The position numbers were made by a program, and so were the translations under genes. From assembly GCA_913046335.1 (NCBI GenBank), contig CAJWSU010000016.1, forward strand, positions 1 to 28,785: a DNA stretch of 28,785 nucleotides, in the 5' to 3' direction. The DNA comes from TMED109 sp002684605. GTDB taxonomy: Bacteria; Pseudomonadota; Alphaproteobacteria; TMED109. Under the pieces are notes generated by a model. The model made no database searches. It worked only from the letters and a program-made list of their open reading frames with translations, and was not told the DNA's origin. Below, one piece after another: positions 8,510 to 16,084 of the stretch (within the stretch, counting starts at the first letter, position 1; every line of letters begins with the position of its first letter).

Positions 8510-9694
8510 ATGAAAAGAGCTAACATAGTTATTACAGGTTTTGCAAGAACACCTATGGGAAGTTTTCAAGGAAGTTTATCCGCGGAAAAAGCCCCAAAAT
8601 TAGGAAGTATTGCTATAAAAGGAGCAATAAAGAAAGCTGGAATTAAAGCTGAGCATATAGATGATGTAGTAATGGGATGTGTTTTGCCAGCTGGCATGGG
8701 CCAAGCGCCTGCAAGACAGGCAGCACTAGGAGCAGGTATCCCCAACACAGCAGGTGCAACAACTATAAATAAAATGTGTGGATCAGGCATGAGGGCTGCA
8801 ATGATTGCTCACGATCAATTATTAGCAGGGTCTAGCTTAGTAACTTTGGCAGGTGGTATCGAAAGTATGTCTAATGCGCCTTATATTTTGCCTAAAGTAA
8901 GAAGTGGTTTAAGAATGGGCCATGCTCAAGTTCAGGACCATATGTTTATAGATGGTTTAGAAGATGCTTATGAACCAGGTCGTTTAATGGGTGCTTATGC
9001 AGAAGCAACAGCTGAGGCCTATCAGTTTACTAGAGAAGAGCAAGATCATTTTGCTATTAGGTCATTAGAGAGAGCAAAAAAAGCAAATGAAGATGGTTCT
9101 TTTAAAGAAGAGATGGTGTCTGTAACTATTAATACTCGCACTGGTACAAAAGAAATTACTAATGATGAACAACCTTTTTCTGCAGATTTATCTAAAATTC
9201 CGAAACTTAAACCAGCTTTTAGTAAAACTGGAACAGTCACAGCTGCCAACTCTTCATCAATTTCAGATGGAGCTGCGGCTTTAGTAATGATGAATAGCGA
9301 AGAAGCAAAGAAGAAAAATTCTATACCATTAGCTAGAATTGTTGCACATGCTACAAATAGTCATGACCCGGCATGGTTTACAACTGCCCCAATAGGTGCA
9401 ATCCAAAAAGTTTTAGATAAGGCTGGGTGGAATATTAAAGATGTTGGATTATTTGAGATAAATGAAGCTTTTGCTGTTGTGCCTATGGCGGCAATGAAAG
9501 ACTTAAGTATATCTCCTGAAATAGTAAATGTTCATGGAGGAGCATGCGCTTTAGGACATCCTGTTGGAACATCAGGAGCTAGAATTATAGCTACACTAAT
9601 TGCAGCCATGCATAAGTATAAAGTTGATAAAGGTGTGGCTTCTTTATGTATTGGTGGCGGAGAAGCTACTGCAATTGCTTTAGAAAGAAGTTAA
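8510..9694 (+). CDS. Acetyl-CoA C-acetyltransferase (thiolase)
   Basis: A 394-residue thiolase that interconverts two acetyl-CoA with acetoacetyl-CoA and CoA. Catalytic residues sit almost exactly where the Zoogloea biosynthetic thiolase has them: nucleophile Cys90 in INKMCGSGM, His350 in GGACALGHPVGTSG, and general acid/base Cys380 in SLCIGGGEA; NEAFAVVPMAAM is also present. The start has a strong AGAGGAG just upstream. Set among leucine genes, it probably cleaves acetoacetyl-CoA once the acetoacetate from HMG-CoA lyase has been re-activated; polyhydroxybutyrate synthesis is another possible role, but no phaB or phaC is in the window. Neither an acetoacetyl-CoA synthetase nor a CoA transferase gene is present here. 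Confidence 0.92.
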   Translation: MKRANIVITGFARTPMGSFQGSLSAEKAPKLGSIAIKGAIKKAGIKAEHIDDVVMGCVLPAGMGQAPARQAALGAGIPNTAGATTINKMCGSGMRAAMIAHDQLLAGSSLVTLAGGIESMSNAPYILPKVRSGLRMGHAQVQDHMFIDGLEDAYEPGRLMGAYAEATAEAYQFTREEQDHFAIRSLERAKKANEDGSFKEEMVSVTINTRTGTKEITNDEQPFSADLSKIPKLKPAFSKTGTVTAANSSSISDGAAALVMMNSEEAKKKNSIPLARIVAHATNSHDPAWFTTAPIGAIQKVLDKAGWNIKDVGLFEINEAFAVVPMAAMKDLSISPEIVNVHGGACALGHPVGTSGARIIATLIAAMHKYKVDKGVASLCIGGGEATAIALERS

Positions 9695-9714
9695 TAGAAT
9701 ATAAAGGAGTTTAA

Positions 9715-11322
9715 ATGGATATTATTAAAAGTTCTCTAGATAGCTCTTCTAAAGAGTATATAAAGAATAGTAAAGTTATGGAAAAGTTAGTTTCTGAGCT
9801 TAAACAAAAAGTGGTTTTTTCTCAAAAAGGTGGCGGCCCGGAAGCGATAAAAAGACACGTAGAAAGAGGAAAGCTTTTACCTAGAGAACGCATACAATAT
9901 TTAGTAGACCCTGGTTCGCCTTTTTTAGAATTTTCATCACTAGCAGCATATGGACATTATAATGATGAGGCGCCTTGCTCAGGAATTATAACTGGTATTG
10001 GCCGAGTTTCAGGAAGAGAGTGCGTTATCATAGTTAATGATGCTACTGTCAAAGGCGGAACTTATTATCCAATAACTGTTAAAAAACAATTAAGAGCGCA
10101 GGAGATTGCTATAGAAAATCATCTGCCATGTATTTATTTAGTAGATTCAGGGGGAGCATTTTTGCCTCTTCAAAGTGAAATGTTTGCAGATAAAGAAGGT
10201 TTTGGAAGGTCGTTTTTTAATCAATCTAATATGTCCTCTATGGGTATTCCCCAAATAGCTGTAGTAATGGGCTCTTGCACTGCGGGAGGAGCGTATGTTC
10301 CAGCAATGTGCGATGAGGCAATTATAGTTAAAAATCAAGGAACAATATTTTTAGGAGGCCCCCCTTTAGTTAAAGCGGCAACTGGGGAAGTTGTTAGTGC
10401 TGAAGAATTAGGTGGAGGAGAATTACATAGTAAAAAAAGTGGTGTTACAGACCATTTAGCTGAAAATGATGAGCATGCATTAAAAATAGCTAGAGATATT
10501 GTAGGTACCTTTAATAAAAAGACAAATAAAGACGTGGATCTAGAAGCTTCTATTAAGCCTGCTCATTCTTTAAAAAGTATTTATGGTGTAATTCCAGAAT
10601 CTTTATCAACGCCGTATGATGTCAGAGAAGTAATAGCAAGAATAGTAGATGGCAGTAAATTTTTAGAATTTAAAAAGTTATATGGGCCCACTTTAGTAAC
10701 GGGTTTTGCAAGAATTATGGGATATTCAGTAGGAATAGTTGCAAATAATGGAATTTTATTTTCAGAGAGTTCTCAAAAAGGGGCACACTTTATAGAATTA
10801 TGTGGGCAAAGAAAGATACCAATTATATTTTTGCAAAATATTTCTGGGTTTATGGTAGGAAAAAAATATGAAGAAGGCGGAATAGCTAAAGATGGCGCAA
10901 AATTAGTAACAGCTGTTGCTACAGTGAAAGTTCCAAAATTTACAGTTATTATAGGTGGTTCTTTTGGAGCCGGTAATTATGGAATGTGTGGAAGAGCTTA
11001 TAGTCCAAGATTTATGTGGGCTTGGCCAAATTCTAGAATATCAGTAATGGGAGGTGAGCAAGCTGCTAATGTTCTTTCTACAGTAAGAAAAGATGTGAAT
11101 TATAGAAAAGGTTTAAAGTGGTCTAAAAAGGACGAAAATACTTTTAAAAATAAACTATTAAGCCAATATGAGAAAGAAGGTAACCCATACTTTGCATCTT
11201 CACGGATATGGGATGATGGAGTAATTGACCCAGCAGATACTAGAAAAGTTTTAGGTTTGTCAATTTCAGCATCACATAATAAGCCAATTGAGGATCCTAA
11301 ATTTGGTATATTTAGGATGTAA
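9715..11322 (+). CDS. mccB: 3-methylcrotonyl-CoA carboxylase beta subunit
   Basis: The 535-residue carboxyltransferase subunit makes 3-methylglutaconyl-CoA from methylcrotonyl-CoA using carboxybiotin. It is distinguished from PccB by its length, the N-terminal KRHVERGKLLPRERIQYLVDPGSPFLEFS, CSGIITGIGRVSGRECVIIVNDATVKGG, GGSFGAGNYGMCGRAYSPRFMWAWPNSRISVMGG, and the C-terminal IWDDGVIDPADTRKVLGLS followed by a FGIFRM ending, all typical of MccB. An AAAGGAG ribosome site precedes the ATG. The hydratase gene begins 3 bases after its stop, and its alpha partner follows the hydratase, so the two subunit genes are split by liuC, as in many bacterial leucine operons. It is clearly paralogous to pccB at 1366. 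Confidence 0.95.
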   Translation: MDIIKSSLDSSSKEYIKNSKVMEKLVSELKQKVVFSQKGGGPEAIKRHVERGKLLPRERIQYLVDPGSPFLEFSSLAAYGHYNDEAPCSGIITGIGRVSGRECVIIVNDATVKGGTYYPITVKKQLRAQEIAIENHLPCIYLVDSGGAFLPLQSEMFADKEGFGRSFFNQSNMSSMGIPQIAVVMGSCTAGGAYVPAMCDEAIIVKNQGTIFLGGPPLVKAATGEVVSAEELGGGELHSKKSGVTDHLAENDEHALKIARDIVGTFNKKTNKDVDLEASIKPAHSLKSIYGVIPESLSTPYDVREVIARIVDGSKFLEFKKLYGPTLVTGFARIMGYSVGIVANNGILFSESSQKGAHFIELCGQRKIPIIFLQNISGFMVGKKYEEGGIAKDGAKLVTAVATVKVPKFTVIIGGSFGAGNYGMCGRAYSPRFMWAWPNSRISVMGGEQAANVLSTVRKDVNYRKGLKWSKKDENTFKNKLLSQYEKEGNPYFASSRIWDDGVIDPADTRKVLGLSISASHNKPIEDPKFGIFRM

Positions 11323-11325
11323 AAA

Positions 11326-12123
11326 ATGAATAGTGAAAATTTACTAAAAAGAATAGATGATAGGGGAGTTTATTATTTAACTATAAACAGGCCTCATGTA
11401 ATGAATGCATTTGATGAAAACCTTATTAAAGATTTGAATGAGGTGTTTTTAGAGCTAGCTATAAATAAAGAGATTAGAATGTTAGTCCTTACAGGCGAAG
11501 GTAAAGCGTTCTCTGCAGGTGGAGATTTGGATTGGATGAGACGAATGTCAGATGTAAGTCACGCAGAGAATTCAAAAGATTCTATGAAGCTTGCTGAAAT
11601 GTTATATAATTTAGATACATTACCTTTTCCAACAATTGCGGTAGTAAATGGCGCTGCATTTGGAGGAGGTGTAGGATTAGTAGCTGCTTGTGATATTGCG
11701 ATAGGAAATAATTATAGTAAATTTTCTTTATCGGAGGTAAGACTAGGGCTAATTCCTTCAGTTATTAGTCCGTACGTAGTTAAGGCTATAGGACAGAGAA
11801 ACTCAAGGTATTTATTTTTAACATCTGCACCTATTTCTTCAAAAGAAGCTTATCATATAGGGTTGTTAAATGATTATACGGAATCAGAAAATTTAAATGA
11901 CTTATTAGAAAAGCAATTGAAAAATATATTAAAAGGAGGTCCTAAAGCTCTTAAAGCTTCAAAAGAATTAATATCTTTTGTAGATGGTAAAATTATAGAT
12001 GAGGAAGTTATGGCTGAAACAGCTAAAAGAATAGCTGATGCAAGATCAAGTGATGAAGGCAAAGAAGGTATAGATGCTTTTTTACAAAAAAGAAAACCAA
12101 ATTGGCAGGATAAAGATAAATGA
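11326..12123 (+). CDS. 3-methylglutaconyl-CoA hydratase (LiuC/AUH-like)
   Basis: A 265-residue crotonase-fold enzyme predicted to hydrate 3-methylglutaconyl-CoA to HMG-CoA. Visible elements are RPHVMNAFD (about 22-30), the oxyanion-hole stretch FSAGGDLDWM (62-71), NGAAFGGGVGLVAACDIAIG (108-127), the putative catalytic Glu137 in SEVRLGLIP, and the C-terminal SSDEGKEGIDAFLQKRKPNW. The first of the two classical crotonase glutamates is replaced by Gly in GGGVGL, as I recall for bacterial LiuC proteins; Glu137 keeps the second. The FSAGGDLDWM motif and position between the two MCC subunit genes make methylglutaconyl-CoA hydratase much likelier than a short-chain enoyl-CoA hydratase. The stop overlaps the next start by four bases (ATGA at 12120), implying translational coupling. 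Confidence 0.88.
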   Translation: MNSENLLKRIDDRGVYYLTINRPHVMNAFDENLIKDLNEVFLELAINKEIRMLVLTGEGKAFSAGGDLDWMRRMSDVSHAENSKDSMKLAEMLYNLDTLPFPTIAVVNGAAFGGGVGLVAACDIAIGNNYSKFSLSEVRLGLIPSVISPYVVKAIGQRNSRYLFLTSAPISSKEAYHIGLLNDYTESENLNDLLEKQLKNILKGGPKALKASKELISFVDGKIIDEEVMAETAKRIADARSSDEGKEGIDAFLQKRKPNWQDKDK

Positions 12124-14099
12124 TAAAAAGAATTTTAATAGCAAATAGAGGAGAAATAGCAGTAAGAATAGCGCGTACATGTAAATCTATGAACATAGAA
12201 GTAATAGCTTTATATTCAGAAGCCGATAAAAATGCTTTACATGTTCGTAAAGCTGATAAGGCTATATATATAGGAGAGTCTTTAGCTGAAAATAGTTATT
12301 TAAATTATAAAAAGATAATCAAAATTGCATTAGAGAATAAAGTAGATGCTGTCCATCCAGGGTACGGTTTTTTGTCTGAGAATCCAGATTTTGCTAGAGC
12401 ATTAGAAAAAAATAATATAAGGTTTATTGGGCCTTCAGTTACGTCCATGAAAAGCATGTCTTTAAAAAATGATGCCAGAAACATGATGGAAGAAGCCGGT
12501 GTGCCTGTGCTTTCTGGTTTTTCAGCGGATGGTTTATCAAAAAAAGAAATAATAAAAAAATGTGAAAATATAGGGTTTCCTCTAATTATTAAGGCTTCTG
12601 CTGGGGGTGGAGGCAAAGGTATGTATGTGATCAATAAAAAAGAAGAAATTATTATTAAATTTGAAGGTGCAAAAAGAGAAGCTTTAAGTTCTTTTGGAAA
12701 TAATTCTATTTTAATAGAAAAATATTTACAAAACCCAAGGCATATAGAAGTGCAAATTTTGGCAGATAATTATGGTAATATTCATACTTTATCAGATAGA
12801 GATTGTAGTATTCAGAGAAGACATCAAAAAGTTATAGAAGAAGCACCTGCTACAAACATTAGCCAAGAAATCAGAAAAGAAATGGCTTTTCAAGCTAAAC
12901 AAGTAGCAAAAAATATTTCTTATTCTGGAGCAGGAACAATAGAGTTCTTATTAGAGAATAATAAGTTTTATTTTATGGAAATGAATACGCGTTTACAGGT
13001 AGAGCACCCTGTAACAGAATTAATACTAGGTATTGATTTAGTAGAGTTGCAGATTAAAGTAGCCAACAATGAGGAAATAAAATCATTACCTAGTTTAATT
13101 AAAGGGCATGCTATAGAAGCAAGAGTATATGCGGAAAATCCAGAAAAAGATTTTCAGCCTTCTCCTGGAAAAATATTAGAGTTTAATTCGCCAAAAAAAG
13201 ATTATTTAAGATTAGACACTGGCTATCTAGCTAATGATGAAGTTTCTTCTTATTACGACCCAATGGTTGCAAAAATTATAGCTTATGGAGAAAATAGAAA
13301 TGATGCTTTGAAAAAGCTTTCTTTTGCTTTGCAAAACACCCAGCTAATTGGAATAAAAAATAATATAGATTTTTTAAATAAAATTTTAAAAGTGCCTGCT
13401 TTTTCAAAAAAGAATATCAATACGGACTTCATAAATAAGTATTGGAAGAGTCTAGTACCTAGTGTGGAAAGTAGAAATAATTTAATACAGGCAGCTTTAG
13501 TTTTACATGTAAAAGCAAGAAATTCTAGTCATATTGATGAAAAATCCTCACCATGGAAAAATGTAAATAATTGGAGGCACTTAGAAAACAGTTATGAAAA
13601 TATAAATATATTATGTGACAAAGAAATTTATAATTATAAGGTTAAAATGATAGATCAGGATCATGCTTTAGTTACAAATAACGATGCTTCATACATTAAT
13701 ACCTTTAAATTTATAAGTAAAAATGGGCATAATAATATACAGTTAATATGTAATAATAATAAAATAGATGTATTTTTTGTTAAATTAAATAATGAAGATA
13801 TGTACATAAATCAAAATGGTTATTCGTTAAACTTAAAAATTAGAGATAAATATCACTTAGAATTAGAGGAGGAGTCTTCTTTAGGCTCTATGGATTCCCC
13901 GGTCCCTGGAAAAATTGCTAAAATTTTTGTAAAAAATAAGCAAATTGTAAAAAAAGGGGATATTTTAGTAATTGTTGAAGCAATGAAGATGGAACATTCT
14001 ATTTTAGCGCCATTTTCAGGAAGAGTATTAAAGGTTAATACTAAGGAAGGAGATCAAGTGGATGAGGGGTTTACTGTAGTAGAAATGGAAGTAAATTAA
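12120..14099 (+). CDS. mccA: 3-methylcrotonyl-CoA carboxylase alpha subunit (biotin carboxylase + biotin carrier)
   Basis: A 659-residue subunit that carboxylates its own biotin with ATP and bicarbonate. The biotin carboxylase domain (about 1-445) begins IKRILIANRGEIAVRIARTC and holds KASAGGGGKGMYV, SIQRRHQKVIEEAPA and EMNTRLQVEHPVTE. A less conserved middle region (about 450-580) binds the beta subunit. The biotinyl domain ends the protein, with acceptor Lys623 in VEAMKMEHS. It is paralogous to PccA (2909), and the pairing with mccB assigns the substrate. It is coupled on both sides: ATGA overlap with the hydratase gene and TAATG overlap with the HMG-CoA lyase gene. The middle region is rich in Asn, Lys and Ile, consistent with the AT bias of the genome rather than with decay; no frame disruption is seen. 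Confidence 0.94.
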   Translation: MIKRILIANRGEIAVRIARTCKSMNIEVIALYSEADKNALHVRKADKAIYIGESLAENSYLNYKKIIKIALENKVDAVHPGYGFLSENPDFARALEKNNIRFIGPSVTSMKSMSLKNDARNMMEEAGVPVLSGFSADGLSKKEIIKKCENIGFPLIIKASAGGGGKGMYVINKKEEIIIKFEGAKREALSSFGNNSILIEKYLQNPRHIEVQILADNYGNIHTLSDRDCSIQRRHQKVIEEAPATNISQEIRKEMAFQAKQVAKNISYSGAGTIEFLLENNKFYFMEMNTRLQVEHPVTELILGIDLVELQIKVANNEEIKSLPSLIKGHAIEARVYAENPEKDFQPSPGKILEFNSPKKDYLRLDTGYLANDEVSSYYDPMVAKIIAYGENRNDALKKLSFALQNTQLIGIKNNIDFLNKILKVPAFSKKNINTDFINKYWKSLVPSVESRNNLIQAALVLHVKARNSSHIDEKSSPWKNVNNWRHLENSYENINILCDKEIYNYKVKMIDQDHALVTNNDASYINTFKFISKNGHNNIQLICNNNKIDVFFVKLNNEDMYINQNGYSLNLKIRDKYHLELEEESSLGSMDSPVPGKIAKIFVKNKQIVKKGDILVIVEAMKMEHSILAPFSGRVLKVNTKEGDQVDEGFTVVEMEVN

Positions 14100-15001
14100 T
14101 GACAGAAATAACCATATATGAAGTTGGGCCTAGGGATGGTCTGCAAAATGAAAGTGTTCCATTATCTGCTGAGCATAAAATATCATTTATAGACATTTTG
14201 TCACAGACAGGCTTAAAGTTTATAGAGAGTGGAGCATTCGTCTCACCTAAATGGGTTCCTGCCATGGCAGATTCCCACATAGTAATGACTAATATTAATA
14301 GATCTAATGACATAAGTTATCCTGTTCTAACTCCAAATATTAAAGGTTTAGAGGATGCTTTAAAATATAAATCAGATACAGCATGTGTTTTCACTACGCC
14401 TAGTGAATCTTTTTCAAAAAAAAATACAAACTGTTCTGTTGAAGAAGCTATAACGCGTGCTGAACAGGTTACAAAAGAAGCTCTAAATAATGGAATTAAA
14501 GTTAGAGGATATATATCGACAGTAATGTTTTGTCCTTATGAGGGTGAAATTAAACCTTTAAAAGTAGCTTACTTATGTGAAAAATTGATAAACATGGGAT
14601 GCTATGAAGTCTCATTGGGAGACACAATAGGAAGTGGAAACCCATTAAAAACAAAACAAATGATTGAAGTCTGTAGAGAAGCAGTAGGAATAGAAAAATT
14701 GGCAGTGCATTTTCATGATACTTATGGACAAGCTTTATCAAATATCTTAGCTAGTTTAGAATTAGGAATAAAAGTTATAGATACTTCTGTAGGAGGATTA
14801 GGAGGTTGTCCGTATGCGCCAGGTGCAAGAGGTAATGTAGCTACTGAAGATGTTTTATTTATGTTAAATGGTATGGGTATTAAGACTGGTGTAGATTTAA
14901 ATAAAGTTTGTGATGCTTCTAGATTTGTATTTGAAAAATTAGGCCAAAAACCTTTTTCAAGAGTTTATAATGCATTAGAAGCTATAAAACATAAAAACTA
15001 A
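14099..15001 (+). CDS. Hydroxymethylglutaryl-CoA lyase
   Basis: A 300-residue TIM-barrel enzyme that cleaves HMG-CoA to acetoacetate and acetyl-CoA, the last step of leucine degradation. The N-terminal EVGPRDGLQNE holds the catalytic Arg-Asp and metal-binding region, VHFHDTYGQALSN has the metal-binding histidines, and GGLGGCPYAPGARGNVATEDV carries the active-site Cys237, the same number as the Pseudomonas mevalonii enzyme. The length matches the bacterial family. Its ATG shares a base with the mccA stop (TAATG), so translation is coupled. Homocitrate synthase-like relatives lack the GGCPYAPGA loop, so the assignment is firm. Confidence 0.95.
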   Translation: MTEITIYEVGPRDGLQNESVPLSAEHKISFIDILSQTGLKFIESGAFVSPKWVPAMADSHIVMTNINRSNDISYPVLTPNIKGLEDALKYKSDTACVFTTPSESFSKKNTNCSVEEAITRAEQVTKEALNNGIKVRGYISTVMFCPYEGEIKPLKVAYLCEKLINMGCYEVSLGDTIGSGNPLKTKQMIEVCREAVGIEKLAVHFHDTYGQALSNILASLELGIKVIDTSVGGLGGCPYAPGARGNVATEDVLFMLNGMGIKTGVDLNKVCDASRFVFEKLGQKPFSRVYNALEAIKHKN

Positions 15002-15014
15002 CTTATAAAGATTA

Positions 15015-15419
15015 ATGAACTTATTAAAGCTAGCAGTAGGTATAAAAAGTATAGATGAGTTAAGAGAGCGCCAAATATTTAATGCTAATAAATATAAGAA
15101 AAATATACATATAACTAGGCTTTATCCTAAAAAGCATGAAATCATTAAAAACCAAGGCTCTATGTTTTGGATAATCAATGGTTATATATCAGCTAGACAA
15201 AAAATTATTGATTTTAGTAAAGTGGAGCATGAGGATGGTAAGTTCTACTGTCATATCATATTAGATAAAAATATAGTTGATACGCAAGTTATTAGTCATA
15301 GGCCTTTTCAAGGGTGGAGATACTTAATAGATGAAAAAACTCCTAAGGATATAGCGGTAAATGAAAGAATAAATGCGGGCAAATTATATAAAACGTTAGA
15401 GGAGTTATGTATTTTATAA
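15015..15419 (+). CDS. DUF1489 family protein, function unknown
   Basis: A 134-residue protein that I recognise as the DUF1489 family, known mainly from alphaproteobacteria. Family landmarks are the N-terminal LLKLAVGIKSIDELRERQ, the TRLYPKKHEII and GSMFWIINGYISARQKIIDF stretches, and the PFQGWRYL motif followed by Asp-containing KTPKDIA. It looks soluble, with no signal peptide or membrane segment. No biochemical role is known to me. It is the last plus-strand gene of the leucine cluster, 13 bases after the HMG-CoA lyase gene, before a 119-base gap with its own promoter. Cotranscription is likely, but nothing visible ties the protein to leucine metabolism. Confidence 0.8.
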   Translation: MNLLKLAVGIKSIDELRERQIFNANKYKKNIHITRLYPKKHEIIKNQGSMFWIINGYISARQKIIDFSKVEHEDGKFYCHIILDKNIVDTQVISHRPFQGWRYLIDEKTPKDIAVNERINAGKLYKTLEELCIL

Positions 15420-15448
15420 AACTTTAAAACTTTTTTCATAATTTTTTA

Positions 15449-15460
15449 TACCAATTGGTA
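15449..15460. promoter_or_regulatory. Perfect 12-bp palindrome just upstream of a promoter, possible operator
   Basis: TACCAATTGGTA is a perfect palindrome ending 8 bases before a consensus -35. An overlapping imperfect site TTGGTACTAA (15455-15464) is one base from the TTGGTACCAA type bound by some GntR/FadR regulators. The position would suit an activator or a repressor of the gene at 15539. No regulator gene is nearby. Confidence 0.4.
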
Positions 15461-15468
15461 CTAAATTT

Positions 15469-15498
15469 TTGACAAAATTTTAATTTTAGAATTATTAT
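15469..15498 (+). promoter_or_regulatory. Sigma-70-type promoter for the GlcG-like gene
   Basis: TTGACA at 15469-15474 and TATTAT at 15493-15498 are separated by 18 bases. Transcription would start near 15505, giving a leader of about 34 bases with AAGGA (15527-15531) before the ATG at 15539. It is one of the best-matching promoters in the window and marks the start of a new transcription unit after the leucine operon. Confidence 0.55.
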
Positions 15499-15538
15499 AA
15501 AGAATTACTTTAATTAACTTGTAACTAAGGAAAATAAA

Positions 15539-16045
15539 ATGAAAATTTTTAATATATTAATATTTATATCTATGACTATCTTTTTTATAAATAAAGCTGC
15601 ATTTGCATTAGAGACAAAACCTATCATAGATCTAGATTTGGCTAAAAAAATGGCTGATGCTTGTGAGGCTAAAAAAGCTACTACAGATTGGCGCGCACTT
15701 AATATAGCAATTGTAGATTCTGGAGCAGATTTAATTCTTTTTAGAAGACAAAATGGTGCGTTTTTAGGAAGTGTAGATATTGCAATAAATAAGGCAAAAT
15801 CTGCTGTAATGATACCTTACCCAACTAGAGCAATAGGAGATTTAGCATACGGTAAAGACGGAAACCCTGGAAGGCTTCCTGGTATAGCAACAGTTGATTT
15901 TTTAGTTCCTTTTGCAGGAGGTTTGCCAATTAGAACACAAAATGGTGACCTTTTAGGGGCTATAGGAGTTAGTGGTGCAACTGGTGATCAAGATGAAGAA
16001 TGTGCACAAACTGCACTTGATGCAATAAAAGAGGACTTAAAATAA
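15539..16045 (+). CDS. Exported GlcG/HbpS-family (DUF336) protein
   Basis: A 168-residue protein of the GlcG/HbpS (DUF336) family. Residues 1-23 form a signal peptide, with probable cleavage after AAFA. The mature part follows the family pattern: LDLAKKMADACEAKKA, ALNIAIVDSGADLILFRRQNGAFLGSVDIAINKAKSAV, PGIATVDFLVPFAGGLPIR, and the C-terminal GDLLGAIGVSGATGDQDEECAQTALDAI. HbpS of Streptomyces binds haem outside the cell and interacts with a sensor kinase; the role of most family members is unknown. It would be periplasmic here. It is probably co-transcribed with the amidohydrolase gene 39 bases downstream, from the promoter at 15469. Haem binding is an inference from family only; I identify no axial ligand with confidence. 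Confidence 0.85.
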   Translation: MKIFNILIFISMTIFFINKAAFALETKPIIDLDLAKKMADACEAKKATTDWRALNIAIVDSGADLILFRRQNGAFLGSVDIAINKAKSAVMIPYPTRAIGDLAYGKDGNPGRLPGIATVDFLVPFAGGLPIRTQNGDLLGAIGVSGATGDQDEECAQTALDAIKEDLK

Positions 16046-16084
16046 TATTTGATATCTTGATAAATAGGATATATTTTTAACCTT

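Noticed and set aside
9046..9249. Short minus-strand open frames within the thiolase and other genes
   Set aside because: These are out-of-frame shadows of strongly supported genes and have no independent signals.
12305..12634. 109-codon open frame on the minus strand
   Set aside because: It is antisense to the biotin carboxylase domain of mccA; the proline- and phenylalanine-rich translation is the usual shadow of a Gly/Lys-rich gene.
2909..14099. Two pairs of similar carboxylase genes (pccBA and mccB/mccA) as a recent segmental duplication
   Set aside because: The pairs differ in gene order, length and many residues and match separate, ancient families, so this is old paralogy and not a local duplication.
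15420..15448. T-rich stretch after the DUF1489 gene as terminator of the leucine operon
   Set aside because: T-runs are present, but I find no stable stem before them; in AT-rich DNA T-runs alone are not evidence.
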